This document shows positions 35,846-45,011 of a stretch of DNA of 64,000 nt, one piece after another. The stretch's first letter is position 1. Every line of letters starts with the position of its first letter. The translations under genes and the position numbers were made by a program. Source of the stretch: Pectinatus cerevisiiphilus (GTDB lineage: Bacteria > Bacillota > Negativicutes > Selenomonadales > Selenomonadaceae); NCBI RefSeq assembly GCF_004341685.1, contig NZ_SMAA01000001.1, positions 62,001-126,000 on the forward strand. Direction: 5' to 3'. A model generated the notes under the pieces. The model did no database searches and had not been told where the DNA came from. It was given only the letters and a program-made list of their open reading frames with translations.

Positions 35846-37081
35846 ATGGCAAGTATTGATGAAGCAAAGGAAGTCTATGGTCAGATTGGTGTAGATGTAG
35901 ACAAAGCAGTAGAAACTTTGAAAAATGTACGTATCTCCATGCATTGCTGGCAAGGCGATGATGTCTTAGGTTTTGACTCCAAAGAACTTACGGGAGGCAT
36001 ATCGGCAACAGGAAATTATCCGGGCAGGGCAACAAATCCTGATCAGTTGATGGCAGATATGAAGGAAGCACTGTCATTGATACCAGGCAAGCATAAAATA
36101 AACCTACATGCATCTTATGCCATTACTGATGAAAAAGTGGACCGTGATAAGCTCGAACCGAAACATTTTAAAGCATGGGTTGATTTCGCTAAGGAAAATG
36201 GTCTCGGCTTAGATTTTAACCCAACATTATTTTCACATCCTAAAGCTGCTGACAATCTTACCTTATCCAATCCCGATAAAGAAATCCGCGATTTTTGGAT
36301 AGCACATTGCAAAGCCAGCCGTAAAATCGCCGCATATTTTGGTAAAGAACTTTCTATGACATCACTCAACAATATCTGGATACCAGATGGGTATAAGGAT
36401 GTTCCGGCTGATCGGTTTGGACCGCGCAAACGTTTGAAGGAAGCTCTCGATGAAATTTTCACTGAAAATTATGATGGAAAATATTTAGCTGACAGTATTG
36501 AAGGCAAAGTGTTTGGTATTGGCGTGGAATCCTATACAGTTGGTTCACATGAATTTTATATGAATTATGCAGCTAAAAATAACAAGATCTGTTTATTGGA
36601 TACAGGACACTTCCATCCGATGGAAATGGTTTCTGATAAAATACCGACAATGCTGTTGTTCAATAAAAACCTGGCATTGCATGTAAGCCGTCCAGTTCGC
36701 TGGGATAGTGACCATGTAATTTTGCTGGATGATGAATTAAAGGAAATTGCTAAAGAACTTGTCCGTTGTGATGCACTTAACAGAGTATTTATCGGTCTTG
36801 ACTTCTTTGATGCTAGTATAAACCGTATTTCAGCATGGGTAGTAGGAATGCGCAATATGGAAAAAGCATTGCTCTTAGCATTGCTTACACCGCATAAAGC
36901 TTTGAAGAAAATGCAGGACGAAGGTAATTTCACTGAACTTATGGCTTCAATGGAAGAATTAAAGACCTATCCGTTTGGTGCGGTATGGGATTATTACTGT
37001 CAAGTACAGGGTGTACCACAGAAAAAAGAATGGTTTAAAGAAATAAAACGTTATGAACGTGAAGTATTAGTAAAGCGTTAA
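35846..37081 (+). CDS. rhaA: L-rhamnose isomerase
   Basis: A 411-residue Mn-dependent isomerase converting L-rhamnose to L-rhamnulose. Diagnostic stretches are [51 protein letters not shown], and [14 protein letters not shown], which carry the metal ligands. An AAGGAG site precedes the ATG. It follows rhaB by 111 bases with a small hairpin between them. Confidence 0.96.
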   Translation: MASIDEAKEVYGQIGVDVDKAVETLKNVRISMHCWQGDDVLGFDSKELTGGISATGNYPGRATNPDQLMADMKEALSLIPGKHKINLHASYAITDEKVDRDKLEPKHFKAWVDFAKENGLGLDFNPTLFSHPKAADNLTLSNPDKEIRDFWIAHCKASRKIAAYFGKELSMTSLNNIWIPDGYKDVPADRFGPRKRLKEALDEIFTENYDGKYLADSIEGKVFGIGVESYTVGSHEFYMNYAAKNNKICLLDTGHFHPMEMVSDKIPTMLLFNKNLALHVSRPVRWDSDHVILLDDELKEIAKELVRCDALNRVFIGLDFFDASINRISAWVVGMRNMEKALLLALLTPHKALKKMQDEGNFTELMASMEELKTYPFGAVWDYYCQVQGVPQKKEWFKEIKRYEREVLVKR

Positions 37082-37226
37082 GCAATATTGGCAATACAGT
37101 CTATTATATGGCTGCTGCTTGCAGGCGGTAAAGTAGATAAATCGCTTTGTTGCGTTTTTGAAAAAGGTGTTTCTTGGATATTACTGCCGGTTGATTTTAA
37201 AATATTAGATTAAATGAGGGAATAAA

Positions 37227-38045
37227 ATGGCTATTACGGATGCAAAATTTATGCAGGGATATATTAGATTGACCGACGATGCTTTTAAAAAAGGCTGGCA
37301 TGAAAGGAACGGTGGTAATTTTAGCTATCGCATAAAAGAAGAAGAAGTAAAGGAAATAATGCCGGCTTTAAAACCGGCTGTGGATTGGCAGCCGATAGGT
37401 ACTACTGTACCTAACATTGCCGGTGAATATTTCTTGGTTACAGGCAGTGGCAAATACATGAGAAACGTGATCTTATGCCCGGAAGATAATATAGCTATTA
37501 TTAAGATAGATGATAAAGGTGAAAAATACAGTGTCCTTTGGGGATATGAACATGGTGGCAGACCAACAAGTGAATTGCCGACACATCTTATGAACCACGG
37601 GATAAAAAAAGCTGTTACCAACGGTGCAAACAGGGTTATTTATCATGCCCATCCAGTTAATGCAATAGCGCTTACTTTTGTATTGCCGCTTAATGCAAAG
37701 ACATTTACGCATGAATTATGGGAAATGATGACAGAAGTTCCCGTAATTTTCCCGGAAGGCATAGGCGTTGTACCGTGGATGGTACCAGGCGGAAAAGCTA
37801 TTGCTGACGTTACCGGGGAATTGATGAAAACCTATAACGCTGTAATTTGGGCACATCACGGTGTTTTTTGTGCAGGGAAAGATTTTGATGAAGCATTTGG
37901 TTTTATGGACACAATAGAAAAGGCATCGGAAATATCTGTAAAGGTTCATGCTATGGGCGGTAAAAAGCAGACTATAAGCAACCAAGATTTCCGTGATCTT
38001 GCTAAAGCATTTAATATAAATCTCACTGAAGAATTTCTGCGCTAA
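37227..38045 (+). CDS. rhaD: Rhamnulose-1-phosphate aldolase
   Basis: A 272-residue class II zinc aldolase that splits rhamnulose 1-phosphate into dihydroxyacetone phosphate and L-lactaldehyde. Zinc ligands are visible in YHAHPVNAIAL and WAHHGVF; the N-terminal WHERNGGNFSYR is characteristic of the family. GAGGG precedes the ATG. No lactaldehyde reductase (fucO) or microcompartment gene is in the window, so lactaldehyde disposal must be encoded elsewhere. Confidence 0.95.
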   Translation: MAITDAKFMQGYIRLTDDAFKKGWHERNGGNFSYRIKEEEVKEIMPALKPAVDWQPIGTTVPNIAGEYFLVTGSGKYMRNVILCPEDNIAIIKIDDKGEKYSVLWGYEHGGRPTSELPTHLMNHGIKKAVTNGANRVIYHAHPVNAIALTFVLPLNAKTFTHELWEMMTEVPVIFPEGIGVVPWMVPGGKAIADVTGELMKTYNAVIWAHHGVFCAGKDFDEAFGFMDTIEKASEISVKVHAMGGKKQTISNQDFRDLAKAFNINLTEEFLR

Positions 38046-38050
38046 TTGTG

Positions 38051-38145
38051 TTTTACAGGGAATTTTGCTTGGCTGGGCAGGAGTAGAAATGCCCGGCCAG
38101 GCAAGTCTATAGCTATTATATATAACTGAATAATTCTCTGTAAAA
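38051..38145 (+). other. Nested double hairpin between rhaD and the transporter gene
   Basis: Outer 14-bp stem (38051-38064 with 38132-38145, one G-U pair) enclosing an inner 12-bp GC-rich stem (38068-38079 with 38090-38101, two G-U pairs). No T run follows. It starts 5 bases after the rhaD stop codon. It may protect the upstream mRNA, partly terminate, or be a small regulatory RNA structure. Confidence 0.5.
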
Positions 38146-38221
38146 TACATTTTACAATATTTTCTTGATTTTCATAATTTGCAGATGAGATTATATCTTA
38201 ATAAAGAAATGAGGGGTCATA

Positions 38222-39505
38222 ATGGATCGTACAGAACCATCGCCTTGGAAAAAAACGATACTTGCCGCGATGACGAGTTATATTGATGCAGGATCTATCG
38301 TCGCAGGTGCTGCCGGGCTCAGTTTGTGGCAGGCGTATCTCGGTATGGATGGATACCAAATGGGGGCTTTGGCAGCATTGTCTTCAAATGCCGGCTCAGC
38401 AGCAGTTGGAGCACTTATAGGTGGACGTATATGCGATAAATACGGTAGAAAATTCGTTTATACTTACGATTTGCTTGTTTATATTATAGGGATGCTTTTA
38501 ATTGTTTTCGGTGTGAATTACCCGATGCTCTTGATCGGTTATATTATTGTAGGTCTTGGTGTAGGTGCTGATATTGTTGCCTCCTGGACTTTGATCGCTG
38601 AAGAGGCACCAGCGGAAAACAGGGCTAAGCATTGTGGTTCGGCCCAGTTTGCATGGGCCTTGGGACCAGCGGTCGTGCTTTTGATTTCAGCATGGATAAA
38701 CCAGTTCGGTATAATTGGTAACCGTATTGTTTTTGCACATTTAATAATTGTTGCTGCCTGGGTATGGTATCAGCGTTTGAAAATGCCAGAATCAAAAGAT
38801 TGGCGTGCTGCCAAGGAAGCGGAAGAAAAGCTTATTGCTGAAGGCAAAGTAGAAAAAATGTCTTATTCTACCATTTTATCAGGAATTAATTTAAAAACAG
38901 TTTTATTCCTTTGCGGTGTTTACTCCGTATGGAATCTTTGCGCAAGCACCTGGGGATTCTTTATGCCGTACATTTATGAACATGTAGGCAATTTGTCAAA
39001 TAGTATGTCACAGCTTATGTCAGTAGGTTCTTTTGTCATTTCCTTTATTGGTACTTACTTCATATTTATGCGCTTGGGTGATAAAGTAAGCCGCCGTCTT
39101 TTATATCTGATAATAGGTGGTATTTATGTTATCGGCTGGGGTGTATGGGTACTGCCGCCGGAAATGCTCAGCATGTGGATGTTGGTGATGTTCACTGTTT
39201 TTGCTGGTATTAATAATGGTTCAGGACAACAGGCCTTTTATCAATTATGGTGTTCGGAACTTTTCCCGACGAAATATCGTGCTACGGCACAGGGGCTGAC
39301 CTTTTTCATCACGCGTATCGCCGCGGCTGTTTGGGGATTCCTTGTTCCAATAATCATGAGTACTTTGGGTTTCCGCTATGCAGCAATGCTGATGGTTGCA
39401 TTTGCTTTTATCAGCTGGCTGGTAGGCACGATTGGTGCACCTAATACAAGCGGTAAGACATTGAAACAAATTGAAATTGAACGCTATGGACATGAAGTTA
39501 AATAA
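38222..39505 (+). CDS. MFS sugar transporter, probable L-rhamnose importer
   Basis: A 427-residue, 12-helix major facilitator protein. The cytoplasmic loop motif GGRICDKYGRKFVY (MFS motif A) and LWCSELFPTKYRATAQG (the second-half signature of sugar porters) are visible. It differs from the known rhamnose permeases RhaT and RhaY, but its place between rhaD and rhaM argues that it brings in rhamnose. GAGGGG precedes the ATG. Confidence 0.85.
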   Translation: MDRTEPSPWKKTILAAMTSYIDAGSIVAGAAGLSLWQAYLGMDGYQMGALAALSSNAGSAAVGALIGGRICDKYGRKFVYTYDLLVYIIGMLLIVFGVNYPMLLIGYIIVGLGVGADIVASWTLIAEEAPAENRAKHCGSAQFAWALGPAVVLLISAWINQFGIIGNRIVFAHLIIVAAWVWYQRLKMPESKDWRAAKEAEEKLIAEGKVEKMSYSTILSGINLKTVLFLCGVYSVWNLCASTWGFFMPYIYEHVGNLSNSMSQLMSVGSFVISFIGTYFIFMRLGDKVSRRLLYLIIGGIYVIGWGVWVLPPEMLSMWMLVMFTVFAGINNGSGQQAFYQLWCSELFPTKYRATAQGLTFFITRIAAAVWGFLVPIIMSTLGFRYAAMLMVAFAFISWLVGTIGAPNTSGKTLKQIEIERYGHEVK

Positions 39506-39557
39506 AAATATGATAATAAATAGATATTGTTAATTTAATGATGAAGGGGGTATAAAA

Positions 39558-39875
39558 TTGGAACGGTTCGCATGGAAGGCTGTTATTAAAGAAGGCAAAC
39601 TTGCTGAATACCAAAATCGTCATGCACATATTTGGCCGGAAATGAAGAAAGTATTGAAGGATGCAGGCATTAAAAATTATACGATATGGAACACTGGCAA
39701 TGAAGTATTTGGTTATTTTGAATGCGAAAAAGGTGTTGCCTATGCTGAAAAATATCAGGCCCAAAGTCCGATTGTTGATAAGTGGAATGAATACATGAAG
39801 GATGTAATGGTGATGGAAATGGACCCGTCCACAGGGGCACAGCCTAAAATGAAACAGGTATTTTTCCTGGCGTAA
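39558..39875 (+). CDS. rhaM: L-rhamnose mutarotase
   Basis: A 105-residue enzyme that interconverts alpha and beta anomers of L-rhamnose before isomerisation. The motif QNRHAHIWPEM contains the catalytic histidine region, followed by NYTIWNTGNEVFGYFECE typical of the family. TTG 39558 is the start, with AAGGGGG upstream. It is the last gene of the rhamnose operon, closed by a strong terminator. Confidence 0.94.
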   Translation: MERFAWKAVIKEGKLAEYQNRHAHIWPEMKKVLKDAGIKNYTIWNTGNEVFGYFECEKGVAYAEKYQAQSPIVDKWNEYMKDVMVMEMDPSTGAQPKMKQVFFLA

Positions 39876-39902
39876 GTAAAGCTGGAATTTGGAATTTGCG
39901 AT

Positions 39903-39940
39903 AAAAACTGCCTAACCGTTTGGTTAGGCAGTTTTTGTAT
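39903..39940 (+). terminator. Terminator of the rhamnose operon
   Basis: A 15-bp perfect stem (39903-39917 with 39922-39936) with a 4-base loop, ending in T residues. Confidence 0.92.
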
Positions 39941-40040
39941 GTTCGGCGAAGAAGACAATATGTTATAATAAAAAAGAATATTTTTATGAATAATATAAAA
40001 GTTTATTATCATAAGATGGTATTAAGGGGGGAATGCCGTA

Positions 40041-40907
40041 ATGCTTTATACATTGAAGAACGCTTATGTTCAAATTAAAATAGAGAGTTTTGGTGCAGAA
40101 TTGAAATCATTGCTTTCCCAACAGACTGGCAATGAATATATATGGAAATCGGATCCTGCCTATTGGAAAAGAAGTTCACCTATTTTATTTCCTTTTGTAG
40201 GCCGCTTGAAGGGACAGCATTATTTACATAAGGGAAAAACATACGAGATGGGACAGCATGGTTTTGCAAGGGATATGGAATGGTCAATACTGGCAAAGAA
40301 AGATGAAAGCATAGCTTTTTTATTGACAGATAATAAAGAAACATACAAAAAATATCCATTTCATTTTCAACTTATCCAAAAATATTCTTTATTCGGTCGC
40401 AAAGTGACAGTTCGGTGGACGGTCATAAACACAGATAAGAAAATGATGTATTTTTCTATTGGTGCCCATCCAGCATTTATGTGTCCAGTTCTTACAGAAG
40501 AAGGAATGTGCCGTATTCAGTTTGATACGAAAGGGTCCTTGTTTTACAAAAAACTCAATAATGAATCGCTTGTGCAGGAACGGGTATATGAGCTTCCGTT
40601 AAAAAAAGGCGTATGGGAATTTACAAAAGACGTTTTTGACCAAGATGCGTATGTATTTGAAAATTACCAAATAGGGCACGCTGCTTTTTTGGATAATAAT
40701 AATAAACCATATTTGTCTGTATCCTTTAACGCACCGGTAACAGGTATTTGGTCACCACCACATAAGAATGCTCCTTTTGTTTGTATCGAACCTTGGTTTG
40801 GCCGATGTGATGCAGACAATTTTACGGGAGAGCTTAAGGACAGGCAATTTGGCAATAGCTTGGCTGGTGGGGCTGAATTTGCAGCGCAGTATGAAATTGA
40901 AATTTAA
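40041..40907 (+). CDS. Aldose 1-epimerase family protein (LacX-like)
   Basis: A 288-residue beta-sandwich protein of the galactose mutarotase superfamily. It shows SFGAELKSL, RSSPILFPFVGRL, GQHGFARDMEW and IGAHPAFMCP, which match the LacX-type subgroup rather than GalM proper; the catalytic histidine lies in IGAHPAF. The sugar is unknown. AAGGGGGGA precedes the ATG. The aminotransferase gene begins 41 bases downstream, so the two may be co-transcribed. Confidence 0.88.
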   Translation: MLYTLKNAYVQIKIESFGAELKSLLSQQTGNEYIWKSDPAYWKRSSPILFPFVGRLKGQHYLHKGKTYEMGQHGFARDMEWSILAKKDESIAFLLTDNKETYKKYPFHFQLIQKYSLFGRKVTVRWTVINTDKKMMYFSIGAHPAFMCPVLTEEGMCRIQFDTKGSLFYKKLNNESLVQERVYELPLKKGVWEFTKDVFDQDAYVFENYQIGHAAFLDNNNKPYLSVSFNAPVTGIWSPPHKNAPFVCIEPWFGRCDADNFTGELKDRQFGNSLAGGAEFAAQYEIEI

Positions 40908-40948
40908 AATAACAGCAGGTATATTGCTAAGAAAGAGGAGATAATAAT

Positions 40949-42118
40949 ATGCCGTCTTTATCGAAAAGGACACAATATTTTACAGATTCAGTAATCCGAC
41001 GAATGACCAGAGTATCATTGAAATACAATGCAATAAATCTTTCCCAGGGATTTCCTGATTTTCCGCCACCGCAGAAATTGCTTGACGCATTGGCTTCTGT
41101 AGCTTATAAAGGGCCGCATCAATATGCAGTCACCTGGGGAGCGCAAAATTTTCGGGAAGCCTTGGCGAAAAAACAGGAACATTTTATGGGGCGGAAAATT
41201 GACGCCGATAAAGAAATAGTCGTGACTTGCGGTAGTACGGAAGCAATGATGGCAGCAATGATTAGTGTTTCTGATCCGGGAGATAAGGTAGTGGTATTTT
41301 CTCCTTTTTACGAAAACTATGGTGCGGATGCCATTCTCAGTGGAGCCGAACCAATATATGTGCCGCTTCATGCGCCGGATTTTCATTTTTCGGCTGCTGA
41401 ACTTGAGGCTGCTTTTCAGCAAAAACCAAAGGCTTTGATTTTGTGTAATCCCTCTAACCCGACCGGTAAAGTGTTCAGCTATGATGAATTGAAATTGATT
41501 GCTGATATGGCTGTTAAATATGATGTATTTGTAATTACGGACGAAGTATATGAACATATTGTATATAAACCGTATAAGCATGTTTATATATCTTCTTTAC
41601 CGGGAATGTATGAACGGACGATTTCTTGCAGTTCCTTATCCAAGACATATTCTATAACAGGCTGGCGCCTCGGGTATATTATCGCTCCGCCCAATATTAT
41701 TGACAGGGCTAAAAAAGTCCATGACTTTTTGACCGTTGGTGCAGCAGCACCTCTGCAACAGGCTGCTATGGCAGGTTTGGCTATGGATGATGCCTACTAT
41801 ACCGATTTGCTTGATATTTATACGCGTAAAAAAGAATTATTCCTGGATGGCTTGAAGAGCCTTGATATACGCTATACTAAGCCGCAGGGAGCCTATTATG
41901 TGATGGTGGATATAAGTGAATTTGGCTATAAAAGCGATCTGGAATTTTGTGAAGTATTGGCAAGGGATGTCGGCGTGGGAGCTGTACCAGGCTCATCTTT
42001 CTTTCATGAAGATGTAAATGATTTTATCCGGTTCCATTTTGCGAAAAGTGAAGATGTGTTAAATAAAGCATTGGAACGCTTGGCAACAATGAGACAGAAG
42101 ATAAAAAGAAGAGCCTAA
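40949..42118 (+). CDS. PLP-dependent aminotransferase (class I/II)
   Basis: A 389-residue fold-type I aminotransferase of the aspartate/aromatic group. The PLP lysine is in SSLSKTYSITGWRLGY, the ring-stacking loop in CGSTEAMMAAM, and the phosphate/carboxylate motifs in NPSNPTGKVFS and FIRFHFAKS. The start NLSQGFPDFPPP resembles MtnE/kynurenine-type enzymes. The amino acid used cannot be decided from the sequence. Confidence 0.92.
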   Translation: MPSLSKRTQYFTDSVIRRMTRVSLKYNAINLSQGFPDFPPPQKLLDALASVAYKGPHQYAVTWGAQNFREALAKKQEHFMGRKIDADKEIVVTCGSTEAMMAAMISVSDPGDKVVVFSPFYENYGADAILSGAEPIYVPLHAPDFHFSAAELEAAFQQKPKALILCNPSNPTGKVFSYDELKLIADMAVKYDVFVITDEVYEHIVYKPYKHVYISSLPGMYERTISCSSLSKTYSITGWRLGYIIAPPNIIDRAKKVHDFLTVGAAAPLQQAAMAGLAMDDAYYTDLLDIYTRKKELFLDGLKSLDIRYTKPQGAYYVMVDISEFGYKSDLEFCEVLARDVGVGAVPGSSFFHEDVNDFIRFHFAKSEDVLNKALERLATMRQKIKRRA

Positions 42119-42138
42119 GGGAAAGTTTACATAAAGAC

Positions 42139-42181
42139 GAAAAAACTGCTTTGGAAAATTAATTCCAAGGCAGTTTTTTAT
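42139..42181 (+). terminator. Bidirectional terminator between aminotransferase and AEC transporter
   Basis: A 16-17 bp stem with one G-U pair (around 42140-42156 with 42163-42179, ACTGC..TTGGAA core) flanked by A and T runs, between two convergent genes. Confidence 0.9.
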
Positions 42182-42191
42182 ATCATATAAG

Positions 42192-43145
42192 CTACATATA
42201 GCTGAGTAATACCATATAGATAGGAATAGTTATTATGGAAAGGATTGTAGTGATGGATACGATCACTGTAGCATATTCAAGGTCTGTTTTGTAAAGGCTT
42301 GAAAGCACTACAGTTTGGATCATGGCCGGGAGGGAAGACATGACGATAAAGTCTTTAAACATGAGTTCAGGAATGGGGAAAAATGAACCAACAATATAGG
42401 TTACAATAGGTGCCGCGATAAACCGGCCAAGAAGGACACCATTTAAGTCACGGTCAAATTTGAGTTTTTTAAAGTCCATAGAATAAAGTGTCGCGCCAAT
42501 AAAAATAAGGGCGATAGGAGTGGTCATATTGCCGAGGTATTTAGCTGTATCCATTAGGAAAGGCGGTAGTTTTATATCGGTTAATATGAAAAAGACGGAT
42601 ATAAGAAAACCGCAAATCGGTGCCGAAAAAATTTTTTTCAAAGTAGCGACGGTCATATAATCTTTCCATGAAGAAGACTTGTTGGCGTCAGATTGAATGG
42701 AAGCGTTACCTATTGTCCAGAAGAAAGTAGTATTGGCGAAGAAAAATAAGAGTGCATAGGGAAGTGCTTTTTCGCCAAACAGGGCAAGTGTGACAGGCAC
42801 GCCGACAAAAATAGAGTTTGAATTGGTGAAGGAAGCACTAAAGGTGCCCCGATGTCCATGTTTGATATGTAAGATACGTACGAAAAGAAGACTGAGAAAG
42901 TAACAGATTATCATGGAAAGGAAAGGTATGGCTGCTCCTGTAATTAAATGTTCGAGCTGGTCTTTGCTGAAAGTGGTAGTAAGATTGTAAATAAAGAATA
43001 GGGGCAGAGAGATGTAATTTACGAGTTTTGGCAATAATGCCCGGTTGTTTTCGTCTATCCAGCCCTTATAAGACATGTACCATCCGGAAAGGCCCATAAG
43101 AAGAAGAGTGATAACACCTTCTATTGCATGAAGGAAAACGGACAT
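42192..43145 (-). CDS. AEC-family transporter (auxin efflux carrier-like)
   Basis: A 317-residue membrane protein with about ten helices and the family NTTFFWTIGN and FTNSNSIFVGVPV segments, where the asparagine-rich break in a helix marks the bile-acid/auxin carrier fold. Bacterial AEC proteins often carry malate, malonate or amino acids. No genetic context here indicates the substrate. Confidence 0.88.
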   Translation of the reverse strand: MSVFLHAIEGVITLLLMGLSGWYMSYKGWIDENNRALLPKLVNYISLPLFFIYNLTTTFSKDQLEHLITGAAIPFLSMIICYFLSLLFVRILHIKHGHRGTFSASFTNSNSIFVGVPVTLALFGEKALPYALLFFFANTTFFWTIGNASIQSDANKSSSWKDYMTVATLKKIFSAPICGFLISVFFILTDIKLPPFLMDTAKYLGNMTTPIALIFIGATLYSMDFKKLKFDRDLNGVLLGRFIAAPIVTYIVGSFFPIPELMFKDFIVMSSLPAMIQTVVLSSLYKTDLEYATVIVSITTILSIITIPIYMVLLSYM

Positions 43146-43246
43146 TAAAAAGCCTCCTCTAAAAATTTACGAATATCAAATTATCCTGTTATGCAGGCCA
43201 GCTGATAAGGTTAAACACAACGGGTAATAGGCTGCCCTGTTAATAA

Positions 43247-44434
43247 CTAAACTGTTGCGAACAAACTAGTAATACCATCATATACAGTATAGCATAGCGA
43301 TGCCAGACTGAATCCTCTGGTACTTGATTTATCGGCAAGCATAGGAATTTCACCAACTTTTTGGTTGTTGTAAAGTATATCTATTGAACCGACCTGATCA
43401 CCGCTTTTTACAGGTGCTTCAAGATAGCGGGGAAGGTTTATCTTCATTGAATAGGCACTGCCAGTTTCGCCATTTATGAGAGGATAGGATATATCAGTTT
43501 GCGGAGTGACATTTATTTTGCCGATTTTTCCGCCATGTACATGGATGGATTGGATGAAATCAGATTTTTTATGGCTTGGCTGCATCTGAATATTTTTGAA
43601 ACCATAAGCCAGAAGTTCCTGGGCTTCTGTAAATCTGTCCGGGCCGTCTTCTGTGTGCATGACAACAGCGATGAGTGTAACACCGTTATACGTTGCCGAA
43701 GCGGCAAGACAACCGCCGGCATCATCAGTGTAGCCTGTTTTGATACCATTGGCATAAGGATAATTCCATAACAGGCGGTTAGTGTTTTCAAAGACATTCT
43801 TTTTGTTAGGGGTTATCCAATGTATTTCTTTTTCTTTGGCGGCTACTATTTTACGAAAATCATTATTTTTATAAGCATAGGCAGCTATTTTGGCCATATC
43901 ACGTGCCGTTGAATAATGGTTTGGATCAGGCAGACCGTTAGGATTGTTGAAATGCGTATTCACAGCACCTATTTCCTGTGCTTTTTTGTTCATGAGTGCT
44001 ACAAAGGCAGGAGTTGTACTGCTTATTGCATCAGCGATTGCCACAGCAGCATCGTTGCCGGAAACGAGCATCATTCCCTGGCGCAGTTCATCCATACGCA
44101 TGACATCACCTTTTTCCAGATAGAGAGAAGAGCCGTCTACATCTGCGGCTTCGTCTGATATATGTACAATGTCGTTAGGTTTACTCATTTCTATCGATAA
44201 AATGGCTGTCATCATTTTTGTCATACTGGCAGGATACCCCTGTGCATCAGCATTTTTTTCAAAAATAACACGGCCGGTTGAAGCTTCAATCAGTATTGCG
44301 GATGTGGCAGTCAGTCCATATTGGGGTGCCGCATCGGCGGAAAATTGCTGTGGTCCAACATCTTGGGCTGATGCGGATGAGAAAATTGCAATAGAAAAAA
44401 CGGCTGCAAAAATTAAGTATCGTAAAAATCGCAC
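43247..44434 (-). CDS. D-alanyl-D-alanine carboxypeptidase (DacF/PBP5 type)
   Basis: A 395-residue serine peptidase that trims the terminal D-Ala from peptidoglycan side chains. A signal peptide (residues 1-23, ASA-Q) is followed by the SxxK motif S70-M-T-K73, S125-G-N127 and K232-T-G, all in proper order, and a C-terminal beta domain with an amphipathic end for membrane attachment. It lies 18 bases after the thioesterase gene, so they probably share a transcript. Confidence 0.95.
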   Translation of the reverse strand: MRFLRYLIFAAVFSIAIFSSASAQDVGPQQFSADAAPQYGLTATSAILIEASTGRVIFEKNADAQGYPASMTKMMTAILSIEMSKPNDIVHISDEAADVDGSSLYLEKGDVMRMDELRQGMMLVSGNDAAVAIADAISSTTPAFVALMNKKAQEIGAVNTHFNNPNGLPDPNHYSTARDMAKIAAYAYKNNDFRKIVAAKEKEIHWITPNKKNVFENTNRLLWNYPYANGIKTGYTDDAGGCLAASATYNGVTLIAVVMHTEDGPDRFTEAQELLAYGFKNIQMQPSHKKSDFIQSIHVHGGKIGKINVTPQTDISYPLINGETGSAYSMKINLPRYLEAPVKSGDQVGSIDILYNNQKVGEIPMLADKSSTRGFSLASLCYTVYDGITSLFATV

Positions 44435-44452
44435 GAAAATACTCCTTCAAAT

Positions 44453-44890
44453 TTATTTCTGCAATTGGCCTAGAACAAACATTGTAGCACGGCTTTTGCA
44501 GCATAAATGGCCTTCGCTGTCAAAAACAGAGCATTCGCCGACAACTGTTTGTCTGCCATCGTGGATAATTTGTGTTGTTGCTGTAATAATATTGCCTTCT
44601 GGTACGGATCTCAATAAATTTATATTGAAGTCAAGAGTTACTACGCGTTTGTTAAGACTCAGGCAAGCTGCCCCTATTGCGGCGTCAGACAATGACATCA
44701 ATACACCGCCATGGGTTATATTATATACATTTGTATGGCAGTGTTTGATGTTGAGACTGATAGAGACGCTGCCTTTGTCAATTTTATTTATAATTATTCC
44801 TAATTCTTTTGTAAAAGGATTGTCATCATAGAATGATTTAATGGCTTCTTCCAGTGTACAATTATTCAGATGAAAGTCGAATTTTGACAT
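44453..44890 (-). CDS. PaaI-like hotdog-fold thioesterase
   Basis: A 145-residue acyl-CoA thioesterase. The hotdog core motif NITHGGVLMSLSDAAIGAA is characteristic of the PaaI/YdiI group; the catalytic Asp/Glu is in the helix SLSDAA. It may act on aromatic or general acyl-CoA. A GGGGGA site precedes the ATG, and a perfect AT-only palindrome lies about 20 bases further upstream. Confidence 0.88.
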   Translation of the reverse strand: MSKFDFHLNNCTLEEAIKSFYDDNPFTKELGIIINKIDKGSVSISLNIKHCHTNVYNITHGGVLMSLSDAAIGAACLSLNKRVVTLDFNINLLRSVPEGNIITATTQIIHDGRQTVVGECSVFDSEGHLCCKSRATMFVLGQLQK

Positions 44891-44911
44891 TAAATTTATT
44901 ATTTTCCCCCA

Positions 44912-44937
44912 ATAATATTAAAATATTTTAATATTAT
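44912..44937. promoter_or_regulatory. 26-bp perfect AT-only palindrome upstream of the thioesterase gene
   Basis: Bases 44912-44937 equal their own reverse complement (half site ATAATATTAAAAT). All bases are A or T. The position, 22 bases before the start codon, fits an operator for a dimeric repressor or a cruciform-prone site. Confidence 0.5.
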
Positions 44938-45011
44938 ACACCATTGCAAATCAAAGCTCAATAAAAATTGAACGCAACAATAGCAAAATATAACAAATTT
45001 TGCATATGGTA

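Noticed and set aside
44169-44831. 220-codon plus-strand open frame across dac and thioesterase genes
   Set aside because: Antisense to two genes with intact catalytic motifs.
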